The position numbers and the translations under genes were made by a program. The notes below the pieces were generated by a model, which did no database searches, was not told the origin of the DNA, and saw only the letters and a list, made by a program, of their open reading frames with translations. A stretch of 64,000 bases of DNA from Aldehydirespirator sp028819505 (GTDB taxonomy: Bacteria > Actinomycetota > Acidimicrobiia > Acidimicrobiales > Aldehydirespiratoraceae), in assembly GCA_965207755.1 (NCBI GenBank), contig OZ242297.1:1550001-1614000 (forward strand), written 5' to 3'. Positions 42,374 to 49,935 of the stretch are shown piece after piece (positions within the stretch are counted from its first letter, which is position 1; each line of letters opens with the position of its first letter).

Positions 42374-43045
42374 ATGACCATTCCTAGGTCGGAGCTCTGC
42401 GCCCGCTACCGGCGCACCGGCGTGTCGGTGGTGTGCGACGCCCTGTACGAGCTGGGCCTGCCCGAGCGGGTGCTGCCCAGCGCGCTGAAGCCTCTGCTGC
42501 CCGACGTGCGCATGGCCGGCATCGCCCACACGCTGGAGGGCCGGGCCATCCGCCCCGGCGTGGGATGGGACCGCGGACTCGAGCGCATCAAGTCGTACCT
42601 GGAGATGTTCGAGGAGCTGGCACACGACTCGGTGCTGGTGTCGTGCAACCCCGACAGCGAGGTGGGCCACTTCGGCGAGCTGACCGGCAACTCGGCCCAG
42701 CAGCACGGCTGCACGGGCGTGGTGCTCGAAGGCAACCTGCGCGACCTCGACGGCCTGCTCGACATCGGCCTGCAGGTCTTCTACCGGGACCTGTCGCCGC
42801 TGAACGCCATCGGGCGCTGGGAGATGGTGGCCTCCCAGGTGCCGGTAACCATCGGCGGCGTGACCGTGGAGCCGGGCGATCTGGTCGTCGGCGACCGCGA
42901 CGGCGTCCTGGTGGTGGCCGGGTCCGAGGCGGAGCGCGTGCTGCTGCAGTCCGAATCGATTGTGGGGTCCGAGGAGCTGGTGCGGGCCGACATGCGGGCC
43001 GGCGTCACGCCGTGGGAGGGCCTCGAGCGCCATGGCCACATCTGA
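42374..43045 (+). CDS. RraA-like 4-hydroxy-4-methyl-2-oxoglutarate aldolase family protein
   Basis: A 223-residue RraA-fold protein. The signature G-N-L-R-D-L-D (near residue 122-128) carries the Arg-Asp pair of the HMG/CHA aldolases, and VEPGDLVVGDRDGVLVV near 170 is the second family motif. Bacterial homologues cleave 4-hydroxy-4-methyl- or 4-carboxy-4-hydroxy-2-oxoacids to pyruvate plus an acid, or decarboxylate oxaloacetate. Pyruvate formed here would be a substrate for the E1 fusion encoded downstream. It overlaps the lipoyl-domain gene by 14 bp. Confidence 0.85.
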   Translation: MTIPRSELCARYRRTGVSVVCDALYELGLPERVLPSALKPLLPDVRMAGIAHTLEGRAIRPGVGWDRGLERIKSYLEMFEELAHDSVLVSCNPDSEVGHFGELTGNSAQQHGCTGVVLEGNLRDLDGLLDIGLQVFYRDLSPLNAIGRWEMVASQVPVTIGGVTVEPGDLVVGDRDGVLVVAGSEAERVLLQSESIVGSEELVRADMRAGVTPWEGLERHGHI

Positions 43046-43301
43046 GGAGACAGCGTCGCCGGGCTCCGCGCCGGCGCTGGTGGTCCCCCAGATGGGGGTG
43101 GTGGAGCAGGTTCTCGTAGTGGAGTGGCTGGTGCCCGACGGCGCCGCGGTGAATGCGGGTGATCCGGTCGTGGTAATCGACACCGACAAGGCCGAGACCG
43201 AGCTGGAGGCCCCGGCGCCGGGCCGGCTCAACATCCTGGTACCGGCCGGCGACGAAGAGGTGGCGGTGGGCACCGTCCTGGCCACGATCCACGGGACGTG
43301 A
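43032..43301 (+). CDS. Free-standing biotinyl/lipoyl-attachment domain protein
   Basis: An 89-residue single-domain carrier. The motif V-V-I-D-T-D-K-A-E-T (Lys near residue 53) is that of lipoylated E2 domains rather than the biotin M-K-M motif; the flanking PQMGVVEQVLVVEWLV and LAPAPGRLNI-like strands complete the domain. There is no peripheral-subunit-binding or acyltransferase domain, so it would be a mobile lipoyl carrier acting with the E1 fusion encoded in the same operon. It overlaps both neighbours (14 bp upstream, 4 bp GTGA downstream), so tight stoichiometry is expected. A separate E2 elsewhere cannot be excluded. Confidence 0.88.
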   Translation: MATSEETASPGSAPALVVPQMGVVEQVLVVEWLVPDGAAVNAGDPVVVIDTDKAETELEAPAPGRLNILVPAGDEEVAVGTVLATIHGT

Positions 43302-44059
43302 ACCGCCTCTTCTCGCTTCAGGGCCGGGTGGCGGTGGTGACCGGCGCGGCCGGCGGGCTGGGCGCGCCCATCGCGGAGGGACTGGCCGAAGCGGGCGCCT
43401 TCGTGGTGTGCGCCGACTCGACCGAAGATCCCAACCGGGCGCTTGTCGAGCGCCTGGGACCGGGCCGGTCCGAGGCCTTCACGGTGGATGTGCGCGACGA
43501 GGCGTCGGTGCAAACCCTGGCGGAGCGGGCTGCAGCGGTTGCCGGCCACATCGATGTGCTGGTCACCTGCGCCGGGATCGGCGGCAGGGGACCGGCCGCC
43601 GACTACGACGACACAACCTGGCACGACGTGATCGACGTGAACCTCACAGGAGCATTCCGAACCTGCCGCGCCATGGGCCGCCGCATGATCGCGCAGCGCA
43701 GCGGCGGCTCCATCGTCAACGTCGCCTCCGTGGTGGGCTCGGTGGGCTTCAGCGGCAGTGTCGGCTACCAGGCCTCCAAGGGAGGCGTCATCCAGATGAC
43801 CCGCACGCTGGCGGTGGAGTGGGCGCCCCGCGGGGTGAGGGTCAACGCCATCTCGCCGGGCCATGTGGCCACCCCGCTGGTGCGCCGCCAGTGGGAGGTC
43901 GAACCCGAGCTGAAGGACTACTTCGAGAGCCGAACCCCGCTCGGAAGGCTGGCCGAGCCGGTCGACATGGTGGGCGCGGCGGTGTTCCTGGCGGGGCCGG
44001 CGTCGGCCATGGTCACCGGCCAGATTCTGGCTGTCGACGGCGGCTACACCGCGCAGTGA
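43298..44059 (+). CDS. SDR-family oxidoreductase in the lipoyl-E1 operon
   Basis: A 253-residue classical SDR: TGAAGGLG (about 15-22), CAGIGG, catalytic ASVVGS and YQASKGG (Tyr near 156), and the end AVDGGYTAQ. The GTG start overlaps the lipoyl-domain stop. VCADSTED after the second strand suggests NAD(H). The substrate is unknown. Acetoin- and diol-degrading loci pair such dehydrogenases with a 2-oxoacid-dehydrogenase-like complex, so an acetoin/butanediol-like or hydroxyacid substrate is a reasonable guess. Confidence 0.88.
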   Translation: MNRLFSLQGRVAVVTGAAGGLGAPIAEGLAEAGAFVVCADSTEDPNRALVERLGPGRSEAFTVDVRDEASVQTLAERAAAVAGHIDVLVTCAGIGGRGPAADYDDTTWHDVIDVNLTGAFRTCRAMGRRMIAQRSGGSIVNVASVVGSVGFSGSVGYQASKGGVIQMTRTLAVEWAPRGVRVNAISPGHVATPLVRRQWEVEPELKDYFESRTPLGRLAEPVDMVGAAVFLAGPASAMVTGQILAVDGGYTAQ

Positions 44060-44061
44060 CC

Positions 44062-46269
44062 ATGGCGGCGCCAACCTTGCAGCGGTCCGAGGCCTTGGCC
44101 CTGCACCGGACCATGGTGCTGATCAGGGTGTTCGAGAGCCGCGTCGAGGAGCTGTTCAAGGCGGGCAAGCTGCCGGGGTTCGTCCACACCTACCTGGGCG
44201 AGGAGGCGATCGCGTCCGGAGTATGCGCCCACCTCCGAAAGGACGACTACATCACCTCCACCCACCGGGGTCACGGGCACGCGTTGGCCAAGGGCATGTC
44301 GCCCGCCGCGCTGATGGCCGAGCTCTACGGGCGGGTTGAGGGCGCCTGCCGGGGCCGGGGAGGCTCGATGCACGTGGCCGACTTCTCGCTGGGCATGCTC
44401 GGTGCCAACGGCATCGTCGGCGGCGGGTTCGGGATCGCGGCCGGGGCCGCGCTGTCGGCCCGCCACCGCGGCACCGACCAGGCGGCGGTGTGCTTCTTCG
44501 GCGACGGCGGGATCAACAAGGGCACCTTCCATGAGGCGCTCAACTTCGCGTCGGTGCAAGAGCTGGGTGTGGTGTACGTGTGCGAGAACAACCAGTACGC
44601 CCAGTTCACAGCCCGCAGCCGAACCACATCGGTCGACGACCTGGCCGTGCGGGCTGTCGCCTATGGCATGGAGGGGGCGACGGTGGACGGCAACGACGTG
44701 GCCGCTGTGTCCGCCGCCGCGGCCGAAGCGGTCGAGCGGGCCCGCGACGGCGACGGACCGACGCTGCTGAACATGGTCACCTACCGTCTCGGGGGCCATT
44801 ACGTGGGCGACGCCGAGGTGTACCGGGACGCCGAAGAGGTGGAGGAGCACCGCCGCCACGATCCGATCCAGCGCCTCCAGGAGACGCTGGCCTCCGAGGG
44901 CTGGCTCGACTCCGAGGACCGGGCCTCGGTGTGGGACGAAGCGGCTGCGACGGTGCGCGACGCCGAGGTACGGGCCGAGGCGGGAGCCTTCCCGGACCCC
45001 GAGAGCGCCCTGGACGACGTGTTCACGCCGGTGCCGGACGCCACTGGTGGCTCGGACCGCGGTCCGGAACGAGCCGCGGCGGACGGCGGCGCCGGCTCGG
45101 ACCGTGGTCGGGCACGAGCCGCGGCGGACGGCGGCGCCGGCTCGGACCGTGGTCGGGCACGAGCCGCGGCGGACGGCGGCGCCGGCTCGGACCGTGGTCG
45201 GGCACGAGCCGCGGCGGACGGCGGCGCCGGCTCGGGCGGGGGCACGGAACGAGCCGCGGCGGCCCGCGGCGCCGGCTCGGGCGGCGAGGCCGGCGAGACG
45301 CGGCGCATGACCTTCGGCCAGGCCACGGTCGATGCCATGGCCTCGGCGATGCGTTCCGACGACAGCGTGCTCGTGCTGGGCGAGGACATCTCCTGGGGCG
45401 GCAATTTCGGGCAGTTCCGCGGTCTGGTCGACGAGTTCGGCCCCCGCCGGGTGATCGACATGCCCATCTCGGAGGCGATCATCGTGGCCGTTGCCGTGGG
45501 TGCCGCCACCGCAGGGCTGCGCCCGGTTGCGTCCATGAGCTTCGTGGAGTTCACCCTCGGGGCCATGGACGAGATCGTCAACCAGGCCTCGAAGTTCCGG
45601 TACATGTTCGGCGGCCAGGTGTCGGTCCCGCTGGTGCTGCGGGCCTCCGACGGCGTGCTGCGCTCGTCGGCGTCCCAGCACTCCTCCAGCCTGGAGGGAC
45701 TGTTCACCCACCTGCCCGGCCTGAAGGTGGTGGCCCCGTCGAACCCGGCCGACGCCAAGGGCCTGCTGCGAACGGCCATCGACGACCCCGATCCGGTGAT
45801 CTACCTGGAGCACAAGAAGATCACCGCCCAGCGGGGTCCGGTCCCCACCGGCGACTACCGGGTGCCGTTGGGATCGGCGGCGGTGGTCCGCCCCGGCGCC
45901 GACGTGACCGTGGTGGCCTACTCGGCCATGGCGCTGAACGCGCTGGCCGCGGCGGAGCGGCTGGCCTCCGACGACATAGACGTCGAGGTGATCGACCTGC
46001 GGTCGCTGGTGCCGCTCGACTTCGACACCGTGGTGCAGTCGGTGGCCCGCACTCGCCGGGCGGTGGTGGCCCACGAGGCGTGGCGTTTCGGCGGCTTCGG
46101 CGCCGAGTTGGCCGCCCAACTGCACTCCGAGCTGTTCGGGGAGCTGGAGGCGCCGGTGGCACGGGTCGGAGCGGCCTCGGCGCCGATCCCGTTCAGCCCG
46201 CCCCTGGAAGCCGCAGTGGTCCCAGGCGCCGACGCCGTGGAGGCGGCGGTGCGGGCTGTCCTGGCCTGA
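44062..46269 (+). CDS. E1 alpha-beta fusion of a pyruvate/acetoin dehydrogenase-type complex with repeat linker
   Basis: A 735-residue fusion of the two normally separate E1 subunits. The alpha half (about 1-330) has STHRGHGHALAKG, the ThDP motif GDGGINKGTFHEALN (near 147) with VVYVCENNQYAQ, and TYRLGGHYVGD. The beta half (from about 415, RRMTFGQATVDAMASAM) has VLGEDISWGGNFG, DMPISEAIIV and VIDLRSLVPLD. Between them a linker (about 331-410) is made of five 15-residue repeats of type SDRGRARAAADGGAG. It would decarboxylate a 2-oxoacid or acetoin onto the lipoyl carrier encoded two genes upstream. The motifs are closest to acetoin/branched-chain type E1. It is the last gene of the operon. Confidence 0.88.
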   Translation: MAAPTLQRSEALALHRTMVLIRVFESRVEELFKAGKLPGFVHTYLGEEAIASGVCAHLRKDDYITSTHRGHGHALAKGMSPAALMAELYGRVEGACRGRGGSMHVADFSLGMLGANGIVGGGFGIAAGAALSARHRGTDQAAVCFFGDGGINKGTFHEALNFASVQELGVVYVCENNQYAQFTARSRTTSVDDLAVRAVAYGMEGATVDGNDVAAVSAAAAEAVERARDGDGPTLLNMVTYRLGGHYVGDAEVYRDAEEVEEHRRHDPIQRLQETLASEGWLDSEDRASVWDEAAATVRDAEVRAEAGAFPDPESALDDVFTPVPDATGGSDRGPERAAADGGAGSDRGRARAAADGGAGSDRGRARAAADGGAGSDRGRARAAADGGAGSGGGTERAAAARGAGSGGEAGETRRMTFGQATVDAMASAMRSDDSVLVLGEDISWGGNFGQFRGLVDEFGPRRVIDMPISEAIIVAVAVGAATAGLRPVASMSFVEFTLGAMDEIVNQASKFRYMFGGQVSVPLVLRASDGVLRSSASQHSSSLEGLFTHLPGLKVVAPSNPADAKGLLRTAIDDPDPVIYLEHKKITAQRGPVPTGDYRVPLGSAAVVRPGADVTVVAYSAMALNALAAAERLASDDIDVEVIDLRSLVPLDFDTVVQSVARTRRAVVAHEAWRFGGFGAELAAQLHSELFGELEAPVARVGAASAPIPFSPPLEAAVVPGADAVEAAVRAVLA
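45049..45285 (+). repeat. 45-bp in-frame tandem repeats in the E1 linker (five copies)
   Basis: Units starting GGCTCGGACCG recur at 45049, 45094, 45139, 45184 and 45229 with a further partial unit to about 45285. The three central copies are nearly identical, indicating recent expansion by slippage or unequal exchange. Each encodes 15 charged, Ala/Gly-rich residues. Confidence 0.92.
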
Positions 46270-46298
46270 GGACCGGCGCGGTTCAACCGCTCCGCTGG

Positions 46299-46348
46299 GA
46301 TCTCGGGTTGGTTTCGGTGGCTGTACGACCCACAACTGACCCGAGATC
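46299..46348. repeat. Palindromic intergenic element, copy 2
   Basis: GATCTCGGG and CCCGAGATC bound 50 bp, and TCTCGGGTTGGTTT is shared exactly with the element at 14544. It lies 30 bp after the E1 fusion stop, where it could end transcription. Confidence 0.6.
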
Positions 46349-46364
46349 TGTCTCGGCCCGGTGG

Positions 46365-46814
46365 ATGCCGGCTCAGACGGCGGAACGGGCAGGCACTATA
46401 CGAACGGAGCTGTCCCGTCGAGGCACTCACTCGGACCTCATGCGCTACTGCACTGTCGAGTTGTTACAGAAGAACAACTTTCATGCCCTGTTGGAGGCGG
46501 CCAAGAGCATCCCTGATCGGATCCGGTCCATGACCGGCCTGACCAGCGACGGCACGGAACTGGTCAAGGCAACGCTGACCAACGCGAGCGGGCCGTTGCT
46601 TGCCATCAATGCAGGACGGACAGCGACAGACCGCAGTGAGCAGTCGGGATTCGCGAACCTTGTGATCGGAGTCTTGGGGCTCTGCCGCAACCCGACAGCT
46701 CATGACCCCAAGATCAGTCGGGCTGTGAGCGACGAGGAACTCGTCGAGGCATTGACGGCGATGTCGATGGTGCATCGCCGTCTCGACGACGCGAGCGTCA
46801 ACCGATCCCCGTGA
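46365..46814 (+). CDS. TIGR02391 (Ymh-like) family protein, short form
   Basis: A 149-residue protein whose body matches the TIGR02391/Ymh family often found in restriction and abortive-infection islands: TELSRRGTHSDLMRYC, LLQKNNFHALLEAAKS, TDRSEQSGFANL, CRNPTAHDPKI and a terminal VHRRLDDA. Family members are commonly longer by an N-terminal domain of about 100 residues; here the reading begins at ATG 46365 only ~10 residues before the conserved part, so the gene may be 5'-truncated. The molecular function is unknown. It is the first piece of a damaged defence region. Confidence 0.7.
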   Translation: MPAQTAERAGTIRTELSRRGTHSDLMRYCTVELLQKNNFHALLEAAKSIPDRIRSMTGLTSDGTELVKATLTNASGPLLAINAGRTATDRSEQSGFANLVIGVLGLCRNPTAHDPKISRAVSDEELVEALTAMSMVHRRLDDASVNRSP

Positions 46815-47066
46815 TTCGAAGCTCTGCCGCGAGGGCTCACCAATCGACCCGGCGCTGGGCTCAAACCGGCCCGCCATAGCCAGCGAGCGCCGATTCCACC
46901 AATGGCACCGCGTCAAGCCGCGGGCACTGAGCCCCTCGGTCCTGGGAGCGTCCGGCGCGTATCCTGATGGTGATGACGCACCATGGTGGCAAGCCTGCTG
47001 GCGGCTCGTGCCTCAGGGTGGGCGCGCCCCGGAGTCCGGTGGCGCCGAGCTCGCGGGGCGGATGCC

Positions 47067-47571
47067 ATGGCTGACCACGGCTACTTCTCGAACCTCATCT
47101 GGCAGATCGCTGATCTGCTGCGAGGGCCGTACCGCCCGCCGCAGTACGAGCGGGTGATGCTGCCGATGACCGTGCTGCGACGCTTCGACTGCGTGCTCGC
47201 GCCGACCAAGCCCAGGTCCTGGCCGAGTTCGAGCGCCTGGGCGCGAGGCTCGACGGTCGGGCCTTGGACGCCCGGCTGAACCGCGCCGCCGGACAGAGCT
47301 TCCACAACCATTCGCCGCTGGACTTCGAGAGGCTCAAGGGCGACCCCGACCGCATGGCCGAGCACCTGATCGGCTACCCGAAGTGCTGAGCGAGCGCGGA
47401 TCGTCTTGGCGGAAACCGGACCGGCTTTGCTTCCGAGACACGTTCACGCAGACCGACCCCGAGGCCGAGGCGGTCAGACTGGACGGCCGCGCCGACGGGT
47501 GCGAACCGGACACCAAGCTCCGCGACTTCGACAACGCGCCCCTCAAGCAGGACATCGACGCCTACAACTGA
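47067..47571 (+). pseudogene. hsdM: Type I restriction-modification methyltransferase (HsdM) remnant
   Basis: The first 49 residues, FSNLIWQIADLLRGPYRPP and VMLPMTVLRRFDCVLAPTK, are the HsdM N-terminal helical domain. A one-base frameshift near 47210 moves the continuation QVLAEFERLGARLDG and GQSFHNHSPLDFERLK to another frame, ending at 47389. About 60 bp later only the extreme C-terminus is recognisable (TKLRDFDNAPLKQDIDAY, as in the HsdM tail 'LRD.E.VPL.EDI.AY'). The catalytic methyltransferase core (N/DPPY) is missing, so roughly 400 residues were lost. Non-functional. Confidence 0.8.
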
Positions 47572-47711
47572 ACAAGATGGGCCGCATATCGAATGGCCGA
47601 GACGTGACGATTAGGAGGGAGACTGACATGCAGGTTACAGCGCAATTGGATGAAGAGCGCTGAACTGCTGGAGGACGACGAGCCCGAGGCGGAGGAACTT
47701 TCGTCCGCTTC

Positions 47712-48338
47712 ATGAACGACGCCCCCTTCCGTCAGACCGTCAGCCGCTGGGTAGCCTCCGAGGCGTACAGGCGGCTACAGCCCACAGCAGGAGACGCTGA
47801 TGGATCGATCCGTGCTCAGGCGCGGGCAGCCGGGCTGCGTCTCGTGTCGAATCCCGCTCCCGAGGAGCGCTACGCGACCTGTGTGCCGCTCGTGCCCCTC
47901 AAGGCTGCAGCAGGAGCCTTCGGCGAGCCTCAGATAATCGCCAATGATGGGGACTTCGAATGGGTCGCGGTCGAGTAGCGCCGCCGCCTTGCACCGGGGA
48001 TGTTCGTCGCCCAAGTTGTCGGTCAATCCATGGAGCCCGTCATTCCTGACGGGGCTTGGTGCCTGTTCCGGGCTCCAGTCGAAGGCACCCGACAGGGAAA
48101 GACGGTCCTGGTCCAACTCAGCGACTCCATCGATCCCGAGACTGGCCAGCGCTACACCGTCAAGCGTTACGAGAGCCGGAAGGCGCAGGCTGGCGACTCA
48201 TGGCACCACATGCGTGTCACGCGCAAGCCCGCCAACCCTGCCTTCGAACCGCTGGTCCTGGTTGGCGCGGAGGAAGGCGAACTCCACGTTATTGCAGAAG
48301 TACTGGAAGTTCTTCAGGATCAGCGATCTGACGGGTGA
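47712..48338 (+). pseudogene. Helicase-tail/S24 (LexA-like) domain gene split by an in-frame amber codon
   Basis: The reading frame F-V-R-F-M-N-D-A-P-F-R-Q-T-V-S-R-W-V resembles the C-terminal end of DEAD/DEAH restriction-type helicases and continues upstream of the ATG at 47712. It runs into CVPLVPLKAAAGAFGEPQ and then TAG (47976-47978). After that codon the same frame carries on without further damage: APGMFVAQVVGQSMEPVIP, the S24 peptidase-like core with the conserved Ser in G-Q-S-M-E-P, and ETGQRYTVKRYES with the conserved Lys. A single nonsense change thus splits an otherwise well-preserved domain. The last 19 bp overlap the converging cupin gene. Confidence 0.7.
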
Positions 48339-49162
48339 TCTTTGGGAACTGGCCTATGTGCCTTTGAGTCCCAGGCGGTCGAGTCGTCGCCGGCCTCGGC
48401 GGCCTCGGCGGGGTCCCAGTCGGTGCTCAGATCGCCGAAGGCGCGGTGGAACGTGAGCGCGGTGTCGTCGCAGCGGGACCCGGGCCCGGAGTGGGGCGTT
48501 CCGGCCGGGCGGAAGAAGTAGGTCCCCGGCCCGGCGGTGAGCGGCTCGTCTGAGTCGTCCTGCCGTTCCCGGAGGGTGATCTCGCCGTCGATGACGAAGC
48601 ACTCCTCATGGTGGGGATGGCTGTGCCACCCGCCGTCGCCGTGGTCCCATTGGTGGGCTCCGCCGAGCCAGACATCGCCGACAGCGCCCCGCCCCAGATG
48701 CTTCATGAACCGGCCCGGCATCTCCGGCACCGGCACCCAGTCCTGAGCGGATGCCCGGCCGGGCTTCAGGTCGGCGGGCCGGCCCGCGAAGAACTGGTCG
48801 TATCGCACCGGGCCCGAGGTCATCAGCAGGGCCGCGCCGGCGTCGGTCGCCCGCAGGCCACCCATGACCCGGTTCTGCGGGATGTGGAGGTAGTCGCCGG
48901 TCTCGAGGGCGCAGTCGCCGACCTGGAGCGCCCCCTTGAACACGAACAGCTCGACGGCCGCCGTCAACGCGCCGGACGCCTCTGATCCCCAGCCCGAGCG
49001 CAGGCGCACGAGCCGGGTGCTCGACCCCCGCATGTCGGTGGACAGGATGCGGGCCTCCAGCGATCCGGTGATGCCGGGGATCGTCATCGGCCGGACGGGC
49101 AGCGAGGCGTCGTCGACCCCGGCCAGATGGGTGATCGTCCTGTCTACCAGCGCCGGGTCCAT
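48320..49162 (-). CDS. Bicupin domain protein
   Basis: A 280-residue protein with two cupin barrels. The first (about 30-120) includes ELFVFKGALQVGD and HIPQNRVMGGL; the second (about 165-250) has GWHSHPHHEECFVIDGEI with the metal-binding H-x-H-x(3-4)-E set and FFRPAGTPHSGPG. Only the second keeps the full metal motif. Bicupins of this sort include dioxygenases and ChrR-like sensors or sugar-acid isomerases; no specific function is assignable. The stop overlaps the S24 pseudogene end by 19 bp, and an inverted repeat lies about 30 bp upstream of its start. Confidence 0.8.
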   Translation of the reverse strand: MDPALVDRTITHLAGVDDASLPVRPMTIPGITGSLEARILSTDMRGSSTRLVRLRSGWGSEASGALTAAVELFVFKGALQVGDCALETGDYLHIPQNRVMGGLRATDAGAALLMTSGPVRYDQFFAGRPADLKPGRASAQDWVPVPEMPGRFMKHLGRGAVGDVWLGGAHQWDHGDGGWHSHPHHEECFVIDGEITLRERQDDSDEPLTAGPGTYFFRPAGTPHSGPGSRCDDTALTFHRAFGDLSTDWDPAEAAEAGDDSTAWDSKAHRPVPKDHPSDR

Positions 49163-49190
49163 GGCCCCTGTCTACGCCCGCTGGCTGTTT

Positions 49191-49231
49191 TGTGCGCAGC
49201 GGAGCCGCCCACAGCGGCAGGATTGCGCACA
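49191..49231. promoter_or_regulatory. Inverted repeat upstream of the bicupin gene
   Basis: TGTGCGCA and TGCGCACA, perfect 8-bp arms 25 bases apart, lie 29 bp upstream of the bicupin start. Possible operator or hairpin; no regulator is adjacent. Confidence 0.4.
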
Positions 49232-49291
49232 GAAGCCGCCGCCGTGGCACGACAGCCGGCCCGGGCGGTCACGCCGCCGGGCATCTGATGC

Positions 49292-49804
49292 TCAGGCGTC
49301 GAGCACCTGGAAGCCAGCCTCGGCCAGGTCGACCACCGGCGGCAGCGTCGACCAGGGGAAGTTGATCCAACGGTCGGTGCGGCGCCACACGTAGTCGCAC
49401 TTCACCAGCGAATGCGACTTCTCATAGAGCACCGCCGAGCGGACCTCGGCCACCTCGTCGAGGCAGTAGTCGCGCACCAGCTTGAGGGTGTGGCCGGTGT
49501 CGGCCACGTCGTCGGCGATCAGGATCTTGGACTGGCGGTGGTCGACCAGGTCGAGTTGGGGAGGCAGCACCACCGGGACCTCCAGGCGCTCGCCCACTCC
49601 GGTGTAGTACTCGCAGTTCATCACGTAGACGTTCTTCACCGACAGCGCGTAGCCCAGCGACCCGGCGCAGAACAGACCGCCCCGGGCGATGGCCAGGATC
49701 ATGTCGGGCCGGTATCCGTCGTCGGCCACCATCTGGGCCAGCTCGCGAACGCCTTGCCCGTAGAGCGCCCAGTCCATCTCCTCGCGTGCCGGGTTGTCAC
49801 CCAT
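49292..49804 (-). CDS. Phosphoribosyltransferase (type I PRTase)
   Basis: A 170-residue type I PRTase. The PRPP-binding loop ILIADDVADTGHTLKL (about 93-108) carries the acidic pair followed by the D-T-G-H-T loop. LAIARGGLFCAGSLGY near 37 forms the PPi loop region, and WINFPWSTLP near the C-terminus is a common base-binding segment in xanthine/hypoxanthine-type PRTases of this group. It would convert a free purine base and PRPP to a nucleotide. Together with the deaminase and xanthine-dehydrogenase genes next to it, it points to purine salvage versus oxidation at this locus. Confidence 0.88.
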   Translation of the reverse strand: MGDNPAREEMDWALYGQGVRELAQMVADDGYRPDMILAIARGGLFCAGSLGYALSVKNVYVMNCEYYTGVGERLEVPVVLPPQLDLVDHRQSKILIADDVADTGHTLKLVRDYCLDEVAEVRSAVLYEKSHSLVKCDYVWRRTDRWINFPWSTLPPVVDLAEAGFQVLDA

Positions 49805-49935
49805 CAGCCGCTGCCCTCCTCATGGTCGGCGGGGTTCCCAGTTACTACTACCTCACCCCGGTCCACGGTGGGATTTCCTCGCCGATTCTCCCCTGCGCGG
49901 CAGCGCCATTTGCAGTGAGGATGAATACCTTTCCA

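Noticed and set aside
45049..45285. 45-bp repeats considered as a CRISPR array or origin iterons
   Set aside because: No spacers, exact codon periodicity and location inside an uninterrupted E1 frame show they are coding repeats.
44044..46335. 763-residue minus-strand frame opposite the E1 fusion
   Set aside because: Antisense to a gene with intact ThDP motifs; no start signal and no recognisable domain.
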